64,000 nucleotides of DNA from Acidovorax sp. Leaf160 (GTDB lineage Bacteria > Pseudomonadota > Gammaproteobacteria > Burkholderiales > Burkholderiaceae_C), in the NCBI RefSeq assembly GCF_001424265.1, contig NZ_LMOV01000012.1, positions 163,050 through 227,049 on the forward strand, written 5' to 3'. Below the pieces are notes generated by a model that saw only the letters and a list, made by a program, of their open reading frames with translations, made no database searches and was not told the DNA's origin. The stretch's first letter is position 1, and the number at the start of each line of letters is the position of its first letter. The position numbers and the translations under genes were made by a program. Of the stretch, positions 17,512 through 26,700 are shown piece by piece.

Positions 17512-18858
17512 CTACAGCTTTTTGATCAGCACCTGGCTCTTGCGGTCCCAGTTGTATTTCTTCTTGCGGCCCTCGGGCAGCCAGTCCGGGTCCACCGGCT
17601 GGAAGCCGCGCTTGATGAACCAGTGCATGGTGCGGGTGGTCAGCACGAAGATGCTTTTCAGGCCCATGAGGCGCGCACGCTGCTCGATGCGTTTGAGCAG
17701 CTTCTCGCCGTCGCCCGTGCCCTGGCTGTGGGGCGACACCGTCACGGCAGCCATCTCGGCCGTGCCCGCCTCAGGGTAGGGGTAGAGCGCGGCGCAGCCG
17801 AAGATCACGCCGTCGTGCTCGATGATGGTGTAGTTCGCCACGTCGCGTTCGATCTCGGTGCGGTCGCGCTTGACCAGCGTGCCGTCTTTCTCGAACGGTT
17901 CGATCAGCTGCAGGATGCCGCCCACGTCATCGGGCTTGGCCTCGCGCAGTTCCTCGAGCTTCTCGTCCACGATCATGGTGCCGATGCCGTCGTGGACGTA
18001 GATCTCCAGCAGCAGCGCACCGTCGACCGAGAACGGAATGATGTGGCTGCGTTCCACGCCGCCTTCGCAGGCCTTCACGCAGTGCTGCAGGTAGAACGAC
18101 GTGTCCGACGGCGTGCGGGCCGGCGGCAGGGTGGCCAGCATGCGGCGCGCGTGGTCCAGCGGCAGCTCGGTGTCGATCGGGTTCTCTTCGCCGTCGGGCA
18201 GGAAGGGGTCGGTGCGGATGCCCGGCACTTCCGAGACGAACACCAGCTTGTCGGCCTTGAGCGCGATGGCGACCGAGGTGGCCACTTCCTCCATGCTCAG
18301 GTTGAACGCTTCGCCGGTGGGCGAGAAACCGAAGGGCGACAGCAGCACCAGAGCGTCCATGTCCAGCGCCCGGCGGATGCCGGCCGTATCCACCTTGCGC
18401 ACCAGCCCGGAATGCTGGAAATCGACCCCGTCCACGATGCCCACGGGCCTTGCGGTGAGGAAGTTGCCCGAAATCACCCGCACGGTGGAGCCCGCCATCG
18501 GCGTGTTCGGCAGGCCCTGGCTGAAGGCGGCCTCGATCTCGTAGCGCAGCTGGCCAGCCGCCTCCTGGGCGCAGTCGAGCGCCAGCGAGTCGGTGACGCG
18601 TATGCCGTGCGAGTACTTGGGCTCGTGGCCCTTGGCCCGCAGCTGCTCGTTCACCTGCGGCCGGAAGCCATGCACCAGCACGATCTTCACGCCCATGGCC
18701 TGGATCATCGCCAGGTCCTGCGCGATGTTCTGCAGCTTGCCCGCGGCAATGGCCTCGCCGGGCAGGCCGATCACGAAGGTCTGGTGGCGGAACTTGTGGA
18801 TGTACGGCGCAACGGAGCGGAACCAGGGAACGAAGGTGAAATTGAAAACAGCGGACAT
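17512..18858 (-). CDS. argA: N-acetylglutamate synthase
   Basis: This 448-residue protein of classical ArgA layout has an amino-acid-kinase-like domain (about 1-290: KIVLVHGFRPQVNEQL, then LLSPFGFSPTGEAFNL), which binds arginine for feedback control, and a GNAT acetyltransferase domain (about 300-448: AEMAAVTVSPHSQGTGDGEKLL is the acetyl-CoA loop). It catalyses the first step of arginine biosynthesis, transferring acetyl from acetyl-CoA to glutamate. Length and order are standard. It stands alone and converges on bla, with 11 bp between the stops. Confidence 0.96.
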   Translation of the reverse strand: MSAVFNFTFVPWFRSVAPYIHKFRHQTFVIGLPGEAIAAGKLQNIAQDLAMIQAMGVKIVLVHGFRPQVNEQLRAKGHEPKYSHGIRVTDSLALDCAQEAAGQLRYEIEAAFSQGLPNTPMAGSTVRVISGNFLTARPVGIVDGVDFQHSGLVRKVDTAGIRRALDMDALVLLSPFGFSPTGEAFNLSMEEVATSVAIALKADKLVFVSEVPGIRTDPFLPDGEENPIDTELPLDHARRMLATLPPARTPSDTSFYLQHCVKACEGGVERSHIIPFSVDGALLLEIYVHDGIGTMIVDEKLEELREAKPDDVGGILQLIEPFEKDGTLVKRDRTEIERDVANYTIIEHDGVIFGCAALYPYPEAGTAEMAAVTVSPHSQGTGDGEKLLKRIEQRARLMGLKSIFVLTTRTMHWFIKRGFQPVDPDWLPEGRKKKYNWDRKSQVLIKKL

Positions 18859-18959
18859 GTGAAGGCGGTGGGGCAGCGGGCGGGCCGTCGGAGGGGGCGG
18901 TGCGGAGGCGAAATCATAGTGGCTGCCTGTGTCCGCAGTGGCCGAGCCGCCCTGCCATG

Positions 18960-19005
18960 GCCCCGGTCCAGGCCGGCCCGCCGCGGGGCCGGCCTGGACC
19001 GGGGC
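18960..19005. terminator. 20-bp perfect hairpin downstream of the esterase operon
   Basis: Arms 18960-18979 and 18986-19005 pair without mismatch around a GCCGCG loop, 8 bp after the minus-strand esterase stop. There is no T-run. It may end the porin-Bug-esterase transcript or protect its 3' end. Confidence 0.6.
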
Positions 19006-19013
19006 GCTTCAGG

Positions 19014-20753
19014 TCACGGCCTGCAGCTGAAGCTGGCCGCGCTTTCCACGTCGCCCGAGCCGTTGTAGCGGGCGACCAGCGGATACGGGCACAGCGGCCG
19101 GGTGCGCTGGGCGCTCCAACTGGCGGGCACCTCCGCGTTCACCACCGCGGAGCCGGCGCCCCGCGCCTGCGCGATCACGCGGTCGGGCGCCTGTCCCTTT
19201 TCCACCCAGTTGACCAGCGCGGTCACCATGTCGAACTGGTCGGTGGCGGGGCCGTTGGCGCAATGGTTCATGCCGGGCACCAGGTAGAGGCGCGCATAGT
19301 CCGGCGCGCGGCCCTGCTCGGCCGTTTGCAGCGCGTCGTACCAGCGGGCGGTGTCCGCAGCGCTGAACACGCCGTCAGCCGTGCCGTGATAGACCATCAG
19401 CTTGCCGCCGCGATCGCGCAGGGTGGACAGGTCGGTCTCGCGCGGCGGCGTCATGAACGACCAGCTGGACTCGGTGAACGCGCCGCTGGTCGCGAAGAGC
19501 TTGCCGTAGTCGCGGTTCAGGTCGTAGTCCAGCGCGATCTTCAGGGGCGGCGTGCTCACGAAGGTGCTGACCGGCAGGGGCGGCGTGTTGAAGACCAGCG
19601 ACACCGACCCCGGGTCCAGGTTCTGCGCGATGAAGTAGTGCCAGAGCGCGAAATCCTTGCCGGCCACGCCCGGGTCGAACCAAGTGTTGGAATACGCGGC
19701 CGTCCCGTCCGCCAGGCGGGGCCCGGCGAACAGGCGCTGCAGCGTGTTCTTCTGCACCGGCGTCAGGCAGGCGCCATCGCGCTCGCCGGAGCAGGTGGGC
19801 ACGTCGGTCTGGATGTCGAAGGCCGCCTGGCAGGCCGCCACGTCGGACACCATCCCGTCCTTCGCGCCGTCCAGCGCGTCGCACTTGGCGGTGATGCGCG
19901 CCGCCACCGTGCTGTATTCCGCCGGCGTGACGGCCCTGGAGATGTCGGGCAGGCCGTTGGCGCCCTGGCTGGCGATGGAGGCGTACTGCTGCACCTTCCA
20001 CAGCTGCGCGCTCGCAGCCTTGGGCAGATGGAAGCCGGGGTTGCCCGCCAGCACGCCGTCGTAGTCCTTGGCGTAGCGCGCCGCGGCCACCATGGCGTGG
20101 CGGCCGCCGTTGGAGCAGCCGGCGAAGTAGGAGCGATCCGGCGCCTTGCCGTAGGCCGCCTTGATGACGCCCTGCGCCATCGGCGTGAGCGTGGCCACGG
20201 CCTGGTAGCCGTAGTCCAGCCGCGCCTGCGGATCTGCGCCGAAGAACGGCGTGGGCTGTGGATGGCCGGCGTCGGAGCTGAGCACGGCAAAGCCCATCGA
20301 CAGGGCGGTGGTGTTGGGGGCGCCGCCGCCGATGGGGCCGGTGGCAGGCACCACGGCGCCGTCCAGCCCGCCGTTGCCCTGGTGGAAGAAGCGGCCATTC
20401 CAGTCCTGCGGCAGGCGCATCTCGAAGCCGATGGCGTAGGCATTGCCGTCCACCGCGCTGGTGCGCTCATTCATGCGGCCGCTCACCAGGCAATGCTCCG
20501 GCATGGCGGGCTGGCCGTTGCCGCCGTCCGTCGCCGCTACGGAGGTCACGGACGTGATGCGCGTGGACGGTAAGGCCAGGGCCGCCAGCTGGCTGCACTG
20601 CGCGAGCTTGCCGGGCGTCGCCGCCGCCAACTGCGGCGGGCCGCTGTCGGAGCCCCCACAGGCCGACAGGGCGATCGCGGCGCCGGCAGCCGCCGCGCCC
20701 GCAAGCCAGCCGGCAGGCAGCCGCCCGGGTGCCAGGGAAGGGAAATGGGTCAT
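19014..20753 (-). CDS. Tannase/feruloyl-esterase family lipoprotein
   Basis: This 579-residue protein has a signal peptide ending in a lipobox (LSAC, about residues 29-32), so it is probably membrane-anchored. The tannase-fold motifs are present: GCSNGGRHA with the catalytic serine, the Asp in HGTADGVFS, and the His in PGMNHCANGP next to a cysteine that pairs with the one near the serine in this family. CDALDGAKDGMVSD resembles the lid calcium site. It hydrolyses esters of phenolic or related acids; the substrate is unknown. GGAGGAG precedes the ATG. It is the last gene of an operon after a Bug receptor and a porin. Confidence 0.88.
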   Translation of the reverse strand: MTHFPSLAPGRLPAGWLAGAAAAGAAIALSACGGSDSGPPQLAAATPGKLAQCSQLAALALPSTRITSVTSVAATDGGNGQPAMPEHCLVSGRMNERTSAVDGNAYAIGFEMRLPQDWNGRFFHQGNGGLDGAVVPATGPIGGGAPNTTALSMGFAVLSSDAGHPQPTPFFGADPQARLDYGYQAVATLTPMAQGVIKAAYGKAPDRSYFAGCSNGGRHAMVAAARYAKDYDGVLAGNPGFHLPKAASAQLWKVQQYASIASQGANGLPDISRAVTPAEYSTVAARITAKCDALDGAKDGMVSDVAACQAAFDIQTDVPTCSGERDGACLTPVQKNTLQRLFAGPRLADGTAAYSNTWFDPGVAGKDFALWHYFIAQNLDPGSVSLVFNTPPLPVSTFVSTPPLKIALDYDLNRDYGKLFATSGAFTESSWSFMTPPRETDLSTLRDRGGKLMVYHGTADGVFSAADTARWYDALQTAEQGRAPDYARLYLVPGMNHCANGPATDQFDMVTALVNWVEKGQAPDRVIAQARGAGSAVVNAEVPASWSAQRTRPLCPYPLVARYNGSGDVESAASFSCRP

Positions 20754-20825
20754 GGATGTCTCCTCCGCCCAGCGCCTGCGGCTGGCCGGCTCGAAAGGTG
20801 GGTTCGTTGTGGATCTGCTGCAGCG

Positions 20826-20863
20826 CAGGCGGCCGGGCCGCAGCGTGCTGCGCCGGCCGCCTG
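20826..20863. other. Intercistronic hairpin
   Basis: An 11-bp stem, CAGGCGGCCGG with CCGGCCGCCTG, encloses an inner CGCAGC/GCTGCG helix. It lies 10 bp after the Bug-receptor stop in the 120-bp gap before the esterase gene. A role in partial termination or mRNA processing is plausible. Confidence 0.45.
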
Positions 20864-20873
20864 AACCGGGGCG

Positions 20874-21866
20874 TCACGACTCGGCGGTGAAGCCGATCTG
20901 CTTGACGATGGGCGCCCAGCGGTCGGACTCCTGGTGCGTCATGGCATCGAGTTCGGCCGGCGTGGAGCCGCCCGCGATCAGGCCGAAGGTGGCCAGGTTG
21001 TCGATCACCGCCTTGTCCTGCAGCGCCTTGTTGATGGCCGCGCTGGCGGCGGCCACCACGGCGGGCGGCGTGCGGGCCGGCGCGTAGAAGCCATACCACT
21101 CGTCGAACTTGATGTAGTCGTAACCCTGTTCGGCGAAGGTGGCGACGTCGGGCGTGAACGGCGTGCGCTTGGGGCCGGAGGTGGCCAGGATGCGCAGCTT
21201 GCCGGTCTTGGCCTGGGGCAGGAAGTCGCCCACCGGCGTGATCATGGCGGCGATCTGGCCGCCCACCGTGTCGGTCACGCCCGGAATGGAGCCGCGATAG
21301 GGCACATGCCGCAGATCGACGCCGCTGTTCTTCGTCAGCAGTGCGCCGATGAAGTGCGGAATCGAGCCTGCGGCGGGCGAGCCGTAGCTGGCCTCCTTCG
21401 GGTGGGCCTTGGCCCACGCCAGGAAGTCGGCCACCGTCTTCACATCCGCGGGCACGGCAGGGCCCACTGCCAGCGCATGCGACATGGTGGCGCCCAGCGA
21501 TACGGGCACCAGGTCCTCGAACGGCTTGTAGCCGAGCTTGGGGTAGATGCCCGGGAAAACGGTGAGCACCGAGTGCGGCGTGAGCAGCAGCGTGGCGCCG
21601 TCGGGCGCGGCGACCTTCACGGTTTCCACCGCGATGCGCCCGCCGGCGCCACTCTTGTTGTCCACGATGCCTGCGGTCTTCACGTAGCCGCCGGCGGGCA
21701 GCCGGTCGGCCACGCGGCGGGCCATCACGTCGGCCGTGCCGCCCGGCGGGAAGCCGACGACGACGCGCGCGGTGTCCAGCGTCTGTGCGAACGCGGCGAG
21801 GGGCGCAAGGGCGCCCAGGGCGGTGAGCGAGCCCAGGGTCTGAATGAATTGGCGGCGATGGGTCAT
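20874..21866 (-). CDS. Bug-family periplasmic solute-binding protein
   Basis: This 330-residue TctC-like receptor has a twin-arginine-like signal (THRRQFIQTLGSLTALG) cut near AFAQ. VVVGFPPGGTADVMAR after it is the ligand-loop signature of Bug proteins, and NKSGAGGRIAVETV follows. Bug receptors bind carboxylates, aromatic acids and amino acids, often without a cognate TctAB permease beside them, as here. ATG 21866 is chosen because AGGACC precedes it and the upstream residues look non-coding. It lies between the porin and the esterase genes, so it probably binds the esterase substrate or product. Confidence 0.92.
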   Translation of the reverse strand: MTHRRQFIQTLGSLTALGALAPLAAFAQTLDTARVVVGFPPGGTADVMARRVADRLPAGGYVKTAGIVDNKSGAGGRIAVETVKVAAPDGATLLLTPHSVLTVFPGIYPKLGYKPFEDLVPVSLGATMSHALAVGPAVPADVKTVADFLAWAKAHPKEASYGSPAAGSIPHFIGALLTKNSGVDLRHVPYRGSIPGVTDTVGGQIAAMITPVGDFLPQAKTGKLRILATSGPKRTPFTPDVATFAEQGYDYIKFDEWYGFYAPARTPPAVVAAASAAINKALQDKAVIDNLATFGLIAGGSTPAELDAMTHQESDRWAPIVKQIGFTAES

Positions 21867-21900
21867 GGCGTGGGTCCTGTGGAACGAAGAGCGGCGGGGG

Positions 21901-23079
21901 TCAGAACGCATGACGCACGCCGATGTTGAAGCCGGTCTGCGACTTGCCGGCCGCCGGGTTGCTGCCCGCAGCGCCGCCGCTGACCGAGACGGCCGCCAGC
22001 CGGTCGTTGCGGATGTGGCCGAGCTGGCTGTAGAGGCTGGTGCGCTTGGAGAGCGCGTAGCTCAGCCGCGCCACCAGCATCTGCGAGTCGAAGTCGTTCA
22101 CGGATCGGTAGTCGATGCGCAGGTACTGGCCATCGAGCGTCAGGTTGCTGGTGAGGGGGTAGGAGGCGCCGACGAACCACAGGTCGCTGCGCGGCTTGGT
22201 GGCATCGCCGTCGTTGTCGCGACGCACCACGCCCGCGCCGATCTTGGCGCCGGCCAGCTTGACATAGCCGTTCACGCTGAGGCGGGAGTCGGTCTTGGCG
22301 CTGGTGTTGAGGTTGCCGAAGACCACATCGGTGGCGCCGGCGGTGTTGCGGCCGTTCTGCCGGTCGTAGGCCACGGCAGCACCCCAGACGGGCGAGTCGT
22401 ACTTGACCATGGCGGACCACTGGCGGCAGGCCTTGCTGTCGCTGGCGCTTTCGCCTGCACAGTTGGTGCCCACGGGGCTCGGGCCGGCATTGACCGTGTC
22501 GCGGCCGAAGCTGTATTCAGCCCCCAGCGTGAGGCCACTGAAGGTGCCGCGGTAGGACAGCGAATTGTCGGCGCGGGCATTGGGGATGTAGCTGTCGAGC
22601 GAGCCTGCGGCATACACCGCCGGGCCGATCACGTCGGCATCCAGCATGGAATAGAACAGCATCGAATACTGGCGGCCGGCGGACACCGTGCCCCACGGGC
22701 CCTGCAGCCCGATGAACGACTGCCGCCCGAAACCGCGCCCGCCCTGGCCCAGCGTGCCCTGGTCGGGCGCCAGGCCCATTTCCAGCGTGAAGATGGCCTT
22801 CAGCCCGCCGCCCAGGTCCTCGGTACCGCGAAAGCCCAGGCGAGACGGCAGCGTGCCGGTGTTGCTGGGCATGCGGGTGAGGCCGCTGTTGCTGGCGCCC
22901 ACGTTGTTCAGGCGCTCGACGCCCACGTCGATGAGCCCGTACAGATTCACGCTCGATGCGGGCGCGGATGCGGGTGCGGCAGCGGTGGCGGGCGGGGTCT
23001 GGGCATGCGCTGCGAAGGTGGCGGTCGTGCCCACCAAGGCCGCGCAACCTAGTCGGCGGATGCGTGTCGTCTTGTTCAT
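21901..23079 (-). CDS. Outer-membrane porin (Gram-negative porin family)
   Basis: This 392-residue protein has a signal peptide (RRLGCAALVGTTATFAAHAQ) followed by an Ala/Pro-rich spacer. The trimeric-porin pattern follows: VNLYGLIDVGVERL, SRLGFRGTEDLGGGLKAIF, FGRQSFIGLQGPWGTVSAGRQ, alternating beta strands, and a final aromatic residue (GVRHAF) for BAM recognition. AGGAGACC lies before the ATG. It is the first gene of the porin-Bug-esterase operon and probably admits the ligand to the periplasm. Confidence 0.93.
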   Translation of the reverse strand: MNKTTRIRRLGCAALVGTTATFAAHAQTPPATAAAPASAPASSVNLYGLIDVGVERLNNVGASNSGLTRMPSNTGTLPSRLGFRGTEDLGGGLKAIFTLEMGLAPDQGTLGQGGRGFGRQSFIGLQGPWGTVSAGRQYSMLFYSMLDADVIGPAVYAAGSLDSYIPNARADNSLSYRGTFSGLTLGAEYSFGRDTVNAGPSPVGTNCAGESASDSKACRQWSAMVKYDSPVWGAAVAYDRQNGRNTAGATDVVFGNLNTSAKTDSRLSVNGYVKLAGAKIGAGVVRRDNDGDATKPRSDLWFVGASYPLTSNLTLDGQYLRIDYRSVNDFDSQMLVARLSYALSKRTSLYSQLGHIRNDRLAAVSVSGGAAGSNPAAGKSQTGFNIGVRHAF

Positions 23080-23741
23080 GAAGGTCTCCTTCCTTGTCCG
23101 GGCTTGGGGCAGGCCGAAGGCCAGGCGCCGCCCGTTGCCCGGGTTGTCACTCTCTCGTCATGGATGCCGGTCGATCGACGCGGCATGTGCGGATGCACTC
23201 GGTGGGCCGGCTGCCTGTGGGCAGAGGGCGATGGGGGGAGGCGTGCCAGAAGGCCGGGCCGGCCGCTTGCCTACGGCCGGCCGAGCGGCGCGGCGCCGCC
23301 CCACCGACATCGACCGGCGCCCCGGACTGCGGCATGGCGGCTTGGCAGGCGCTGGCAGGGCGCGCCCGGTGCGGGCACGGTGGCTGACGCTGGCATCTGG
23401 ACTCCTTGATCCGTGGAGGGCGCGCGGGCTCGACACCTGCGGTGCCTGAAAACTGTTGGGTTGCTTATAGTTAGTCAGGCTATCGGATAAAGTCTATAAC
23501 CAGTTGCTCGGTTTTTTCTCGGTAGAAGCTCTAGGTGCGGTGGGCCCGGATTCGATGCAGAAGGTGCCAGTGGGGCGGGGGCCAGGCTTATATGCAGCGG
23601 CCCGTTCGCCACCCGCCGCGCCGCGTCGATGGGAGGGTGGGCGGGGCGGGCAGGCGTCACCGGGGGACGCTCGCGGCTGAAGAGTGCGCCCGCCAGGGCC
23701 AAGGGCGCAGCGGCGTGCGTCGCCGGCGGGGCGCTTGGATA
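23080..23741. other. Intergenic region with an AT-rich regulatory island
   Basis: No gene is supported in these 662 bases between the divergent porin operon and hrpA; open frames on both strands are short and lack ribosome sites. At 23452-23510 an AT-rich island stands out, with GGTT...TATAG (23459-23470) facing CTATAACC (23494-23501) as an imperfect dyad. It is the best place for promoters and a regulator site. Confidence 0.4.
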
Positions 23742-26700
23742 ATGGCGGTCTTCATGAGCGAAACCCTGTCCTCCCATCCCCGGCCCGCCGCGCCCGCCTT
23801 GCGCATCGAATTCCCCGAATCCCTGCCCGTGTCGGGCAAGCGCGAAGAGATCATGGCTGCGATCCAGCAGCATCAGGTGGTCATCGTGTGCGGTGAAACC
23901 GGCTCCGGCAAGACCACCCAGTTGCCCAAGATCGCGCTGGCGCTGGGGCGCGGGAAGTGCAACGCCCCCGCAGGCAGCAAGGGCCAGTTGATCGGCCACA
24001 CCCAGCCGCGCCGGATCGCCGCCAGCAGCGTGGCCAAGCGGATCGCTGAAGAGCTGAAGACGCCGCTGGGCGACGTGGTGGGCTTCAAGGTGCGGTTCCA
24101 GGACCGGCTCTCCCGCGATGCGTCGGTCAAGCTGATGACCGATGGCATCTTGCTGGCCGAGACGCAGACCGACCCGCTGCTGAAGGCCTACGACACGATC
24201 ATCATCGACGAGGCGCACGAGCGCAGCCTGAACATCGACTTCCTGCTCGGCTACCTGCGCCAGATCCTGCCGCGCCGGCCCGACCTGAAGATCGTGGTGA
24301 CCTCGGCCACCATCGACGCCGACCGGTTCGCCCGGCATTTCGAATCGAGCAAGGGCCCTGCGCCGATCATCTACGTGTCGGGCCGCACGTTTCCTGTCGA
24401 GCAGCGCTTCCGGCCGTTCGAGGAATCGCGCGACTACGGACTGAACGAGGCCATCGCCGACGGGGTGGACGAACTCTGGGCGGGCAACGCCAGCGGCGAC
24501 ATCCTCGTCTTCCTGCCGGGCGAGCGCGAGATCCGCGAGGCGGCCGACCACCTGCGCAAGCACCTGGCGCACCAGCCGGTGATGCGCAATGCCGAGGTGC
24601 TGCCGCTGTTCGCCCGCCTGTCGCAGGCCGAGCAGGACCGCATCTTCGACGGCCACACCGGCCGGCGCATCGTGCTGGCCACCAACGTGGCCGAGACCTC
24701 GCTGACCGTGCCGGGTGTCCGGTATGTCATCGACGCGGGAACGGCGCGGGTCAAGCGCTACAGTTTCAGGAGCAAGGTGGAGCAGTTGCTGGTTGAGCCG
24801 GTGAGCCAGGCCGCCGCCAACCAGCGCGCCGGCCGCTGCGGCCGCGTCGCCAACGGCATCTGCATCCGCCTGTACGACGAGGCGGATTTCAACAGCCGGC
24901 CGCGCTTCACCGACCCGGAGATCCTGCGCTCGTCGCTGGCGGGCGTCATCCTGCGGATGAAGTCGCTGCACCTGGGCGATGTGGCGCACTTCCCGTTCAT
25001 CGAGGCGCCGTCGGGCCGTGCCATTGCCGATGGCTACCAGCTGCTGGGCGAGCTGGGTGCGGTGGATGATGCCAATGAACTCACCCCCATGGGCGTGGAG
25101 CTGTCGCGCCTGCCGCTGGACCCGCGCGTGGGCCGCATGATCCTGGAGGCGCGCGACCGCAAGGCGCTGGACGAGGTGCTGGTGATCGCCTCGGCCCTGT
25201 CGGTGCAGGACGTGCGCGACAGGCCGCTGGAGGCGCAGCAGCAGGCCGACCAGGCGCATGCCAAGTTCGACGACGAGAAAAGCGAATTCAGCGGTTACCT
25301 CAAGCTCTGGAAATGGATCGGCGAGGCGCGGGGCGGCGCACCCAGCCTCCCATCGGCCCGCATGCAGCGCGAAGCGGCCCGCAAGGGCGCGCCGTCGCAG
25401 GCGGTGCTGCCGGTCGCGCAGCGCATTGCGAGTGCCGCCCCCGCCCCCGCGGCCCTGCAGGCCGCGGCGACGGCAGCGCAGGCCGCGGCGACGGCAGCGC
25501 AGGTGCAGCCCACCCACAAGCTCAGCAATCGGCAGTACGAAGCGCTGCTGCGGCAGAACTTCATCAGCATCCGCCGCCTGCGCGAGTGGCGCGACATCCA
25601 CACCCAGCTGCTGACGGTGGTGACCGAACACCGCTGGAAGATCAACACCACGCCCGCCAGCTACGAGCAGATTCACCTGTCGATGCTGGCCGGCCTGCTG
25701 GGCAACATCGGCATCAAGAGCGAAGAGGAAGACTGGTACCTGGGCGCGCGCGGCATCCGCTTCTACAAGCACCCCGGCGCGCATCTGAGCAAGAAGCCGG
25801 GCCGCTGGATCGTCGCTGCCGAACTGGTCGAGACGACACGGCTCTTCGGGCGCGGCATCGCGGCCATCGAACCGCAGTGGGTGGAGCAGATCGCCGGACA
25901 TTTGCTTAAGAAGCAGCTGCTGGATCCGCACTGGGAAAAGAAGGCCGCGCAGGTGTCCGCCGTGGAACGGGCAACGCTCTACGGCCTGGTCATCTACAAC
26001 AACCGGCGGGTGAACTTCGGCAAGGTCGACCCGCATGCCGCCCGCGAGATCTTCATCCGCGAGGCGCTGGTCGGCGGCCAGTGGGAAACGCGGCTGCCGT
26101 TCCTGGCCGCCAACCAGAAGCTGATTGCCAAGGTGGAGGAGCTGGAGCACAAGTCGCGCCGCCAGGACGTGCTGGTGGACGATGAGCTGATCTACGCCTT
26201 CTACGACCAGCAGCTGCCGGCGGACATCTGCACGGGCGCCGGCTTCGAGGCCTGGTACAAGGACGAGGCGCGGCAGAACCCCGACCTGCTGAAGCTGACG
26301 CGCGACGAGCTGATGCGGCATGAAGCGGCCGGCATCACGAGCAATGCGTTTCCCAAGACGGTGCGGCTGGGCGGCGTGGACTGCGCTGCCGCCTATCTGC
26401 ACGAACCGGGCGACGCGCGCGACGGCATCACCGTGACCGTGCCGCTCTTCGTGCTGAACCAGGTCCAGGACGAGCGCTGCGAATGGCTGGTGCCCGGCAT
26501 GCTGCAGGCCAAGATCCAGGCGCTGCTCAAAAGCCTGCCGCAGCGCCCGCGCAGCCGTTTCGTGCCCCTGCCGGAGAGCGCGGCGCGCCTCGCCGAGCTG
26601 CTGGGCACGCCCGAGCGCTTCGGCCACGGCAGCCTGACCGACGTGCTGCTCAAGCAAGTCCAGACAGAGACGTCTCTGGACGTGAAGCGCGCCGACTTCA

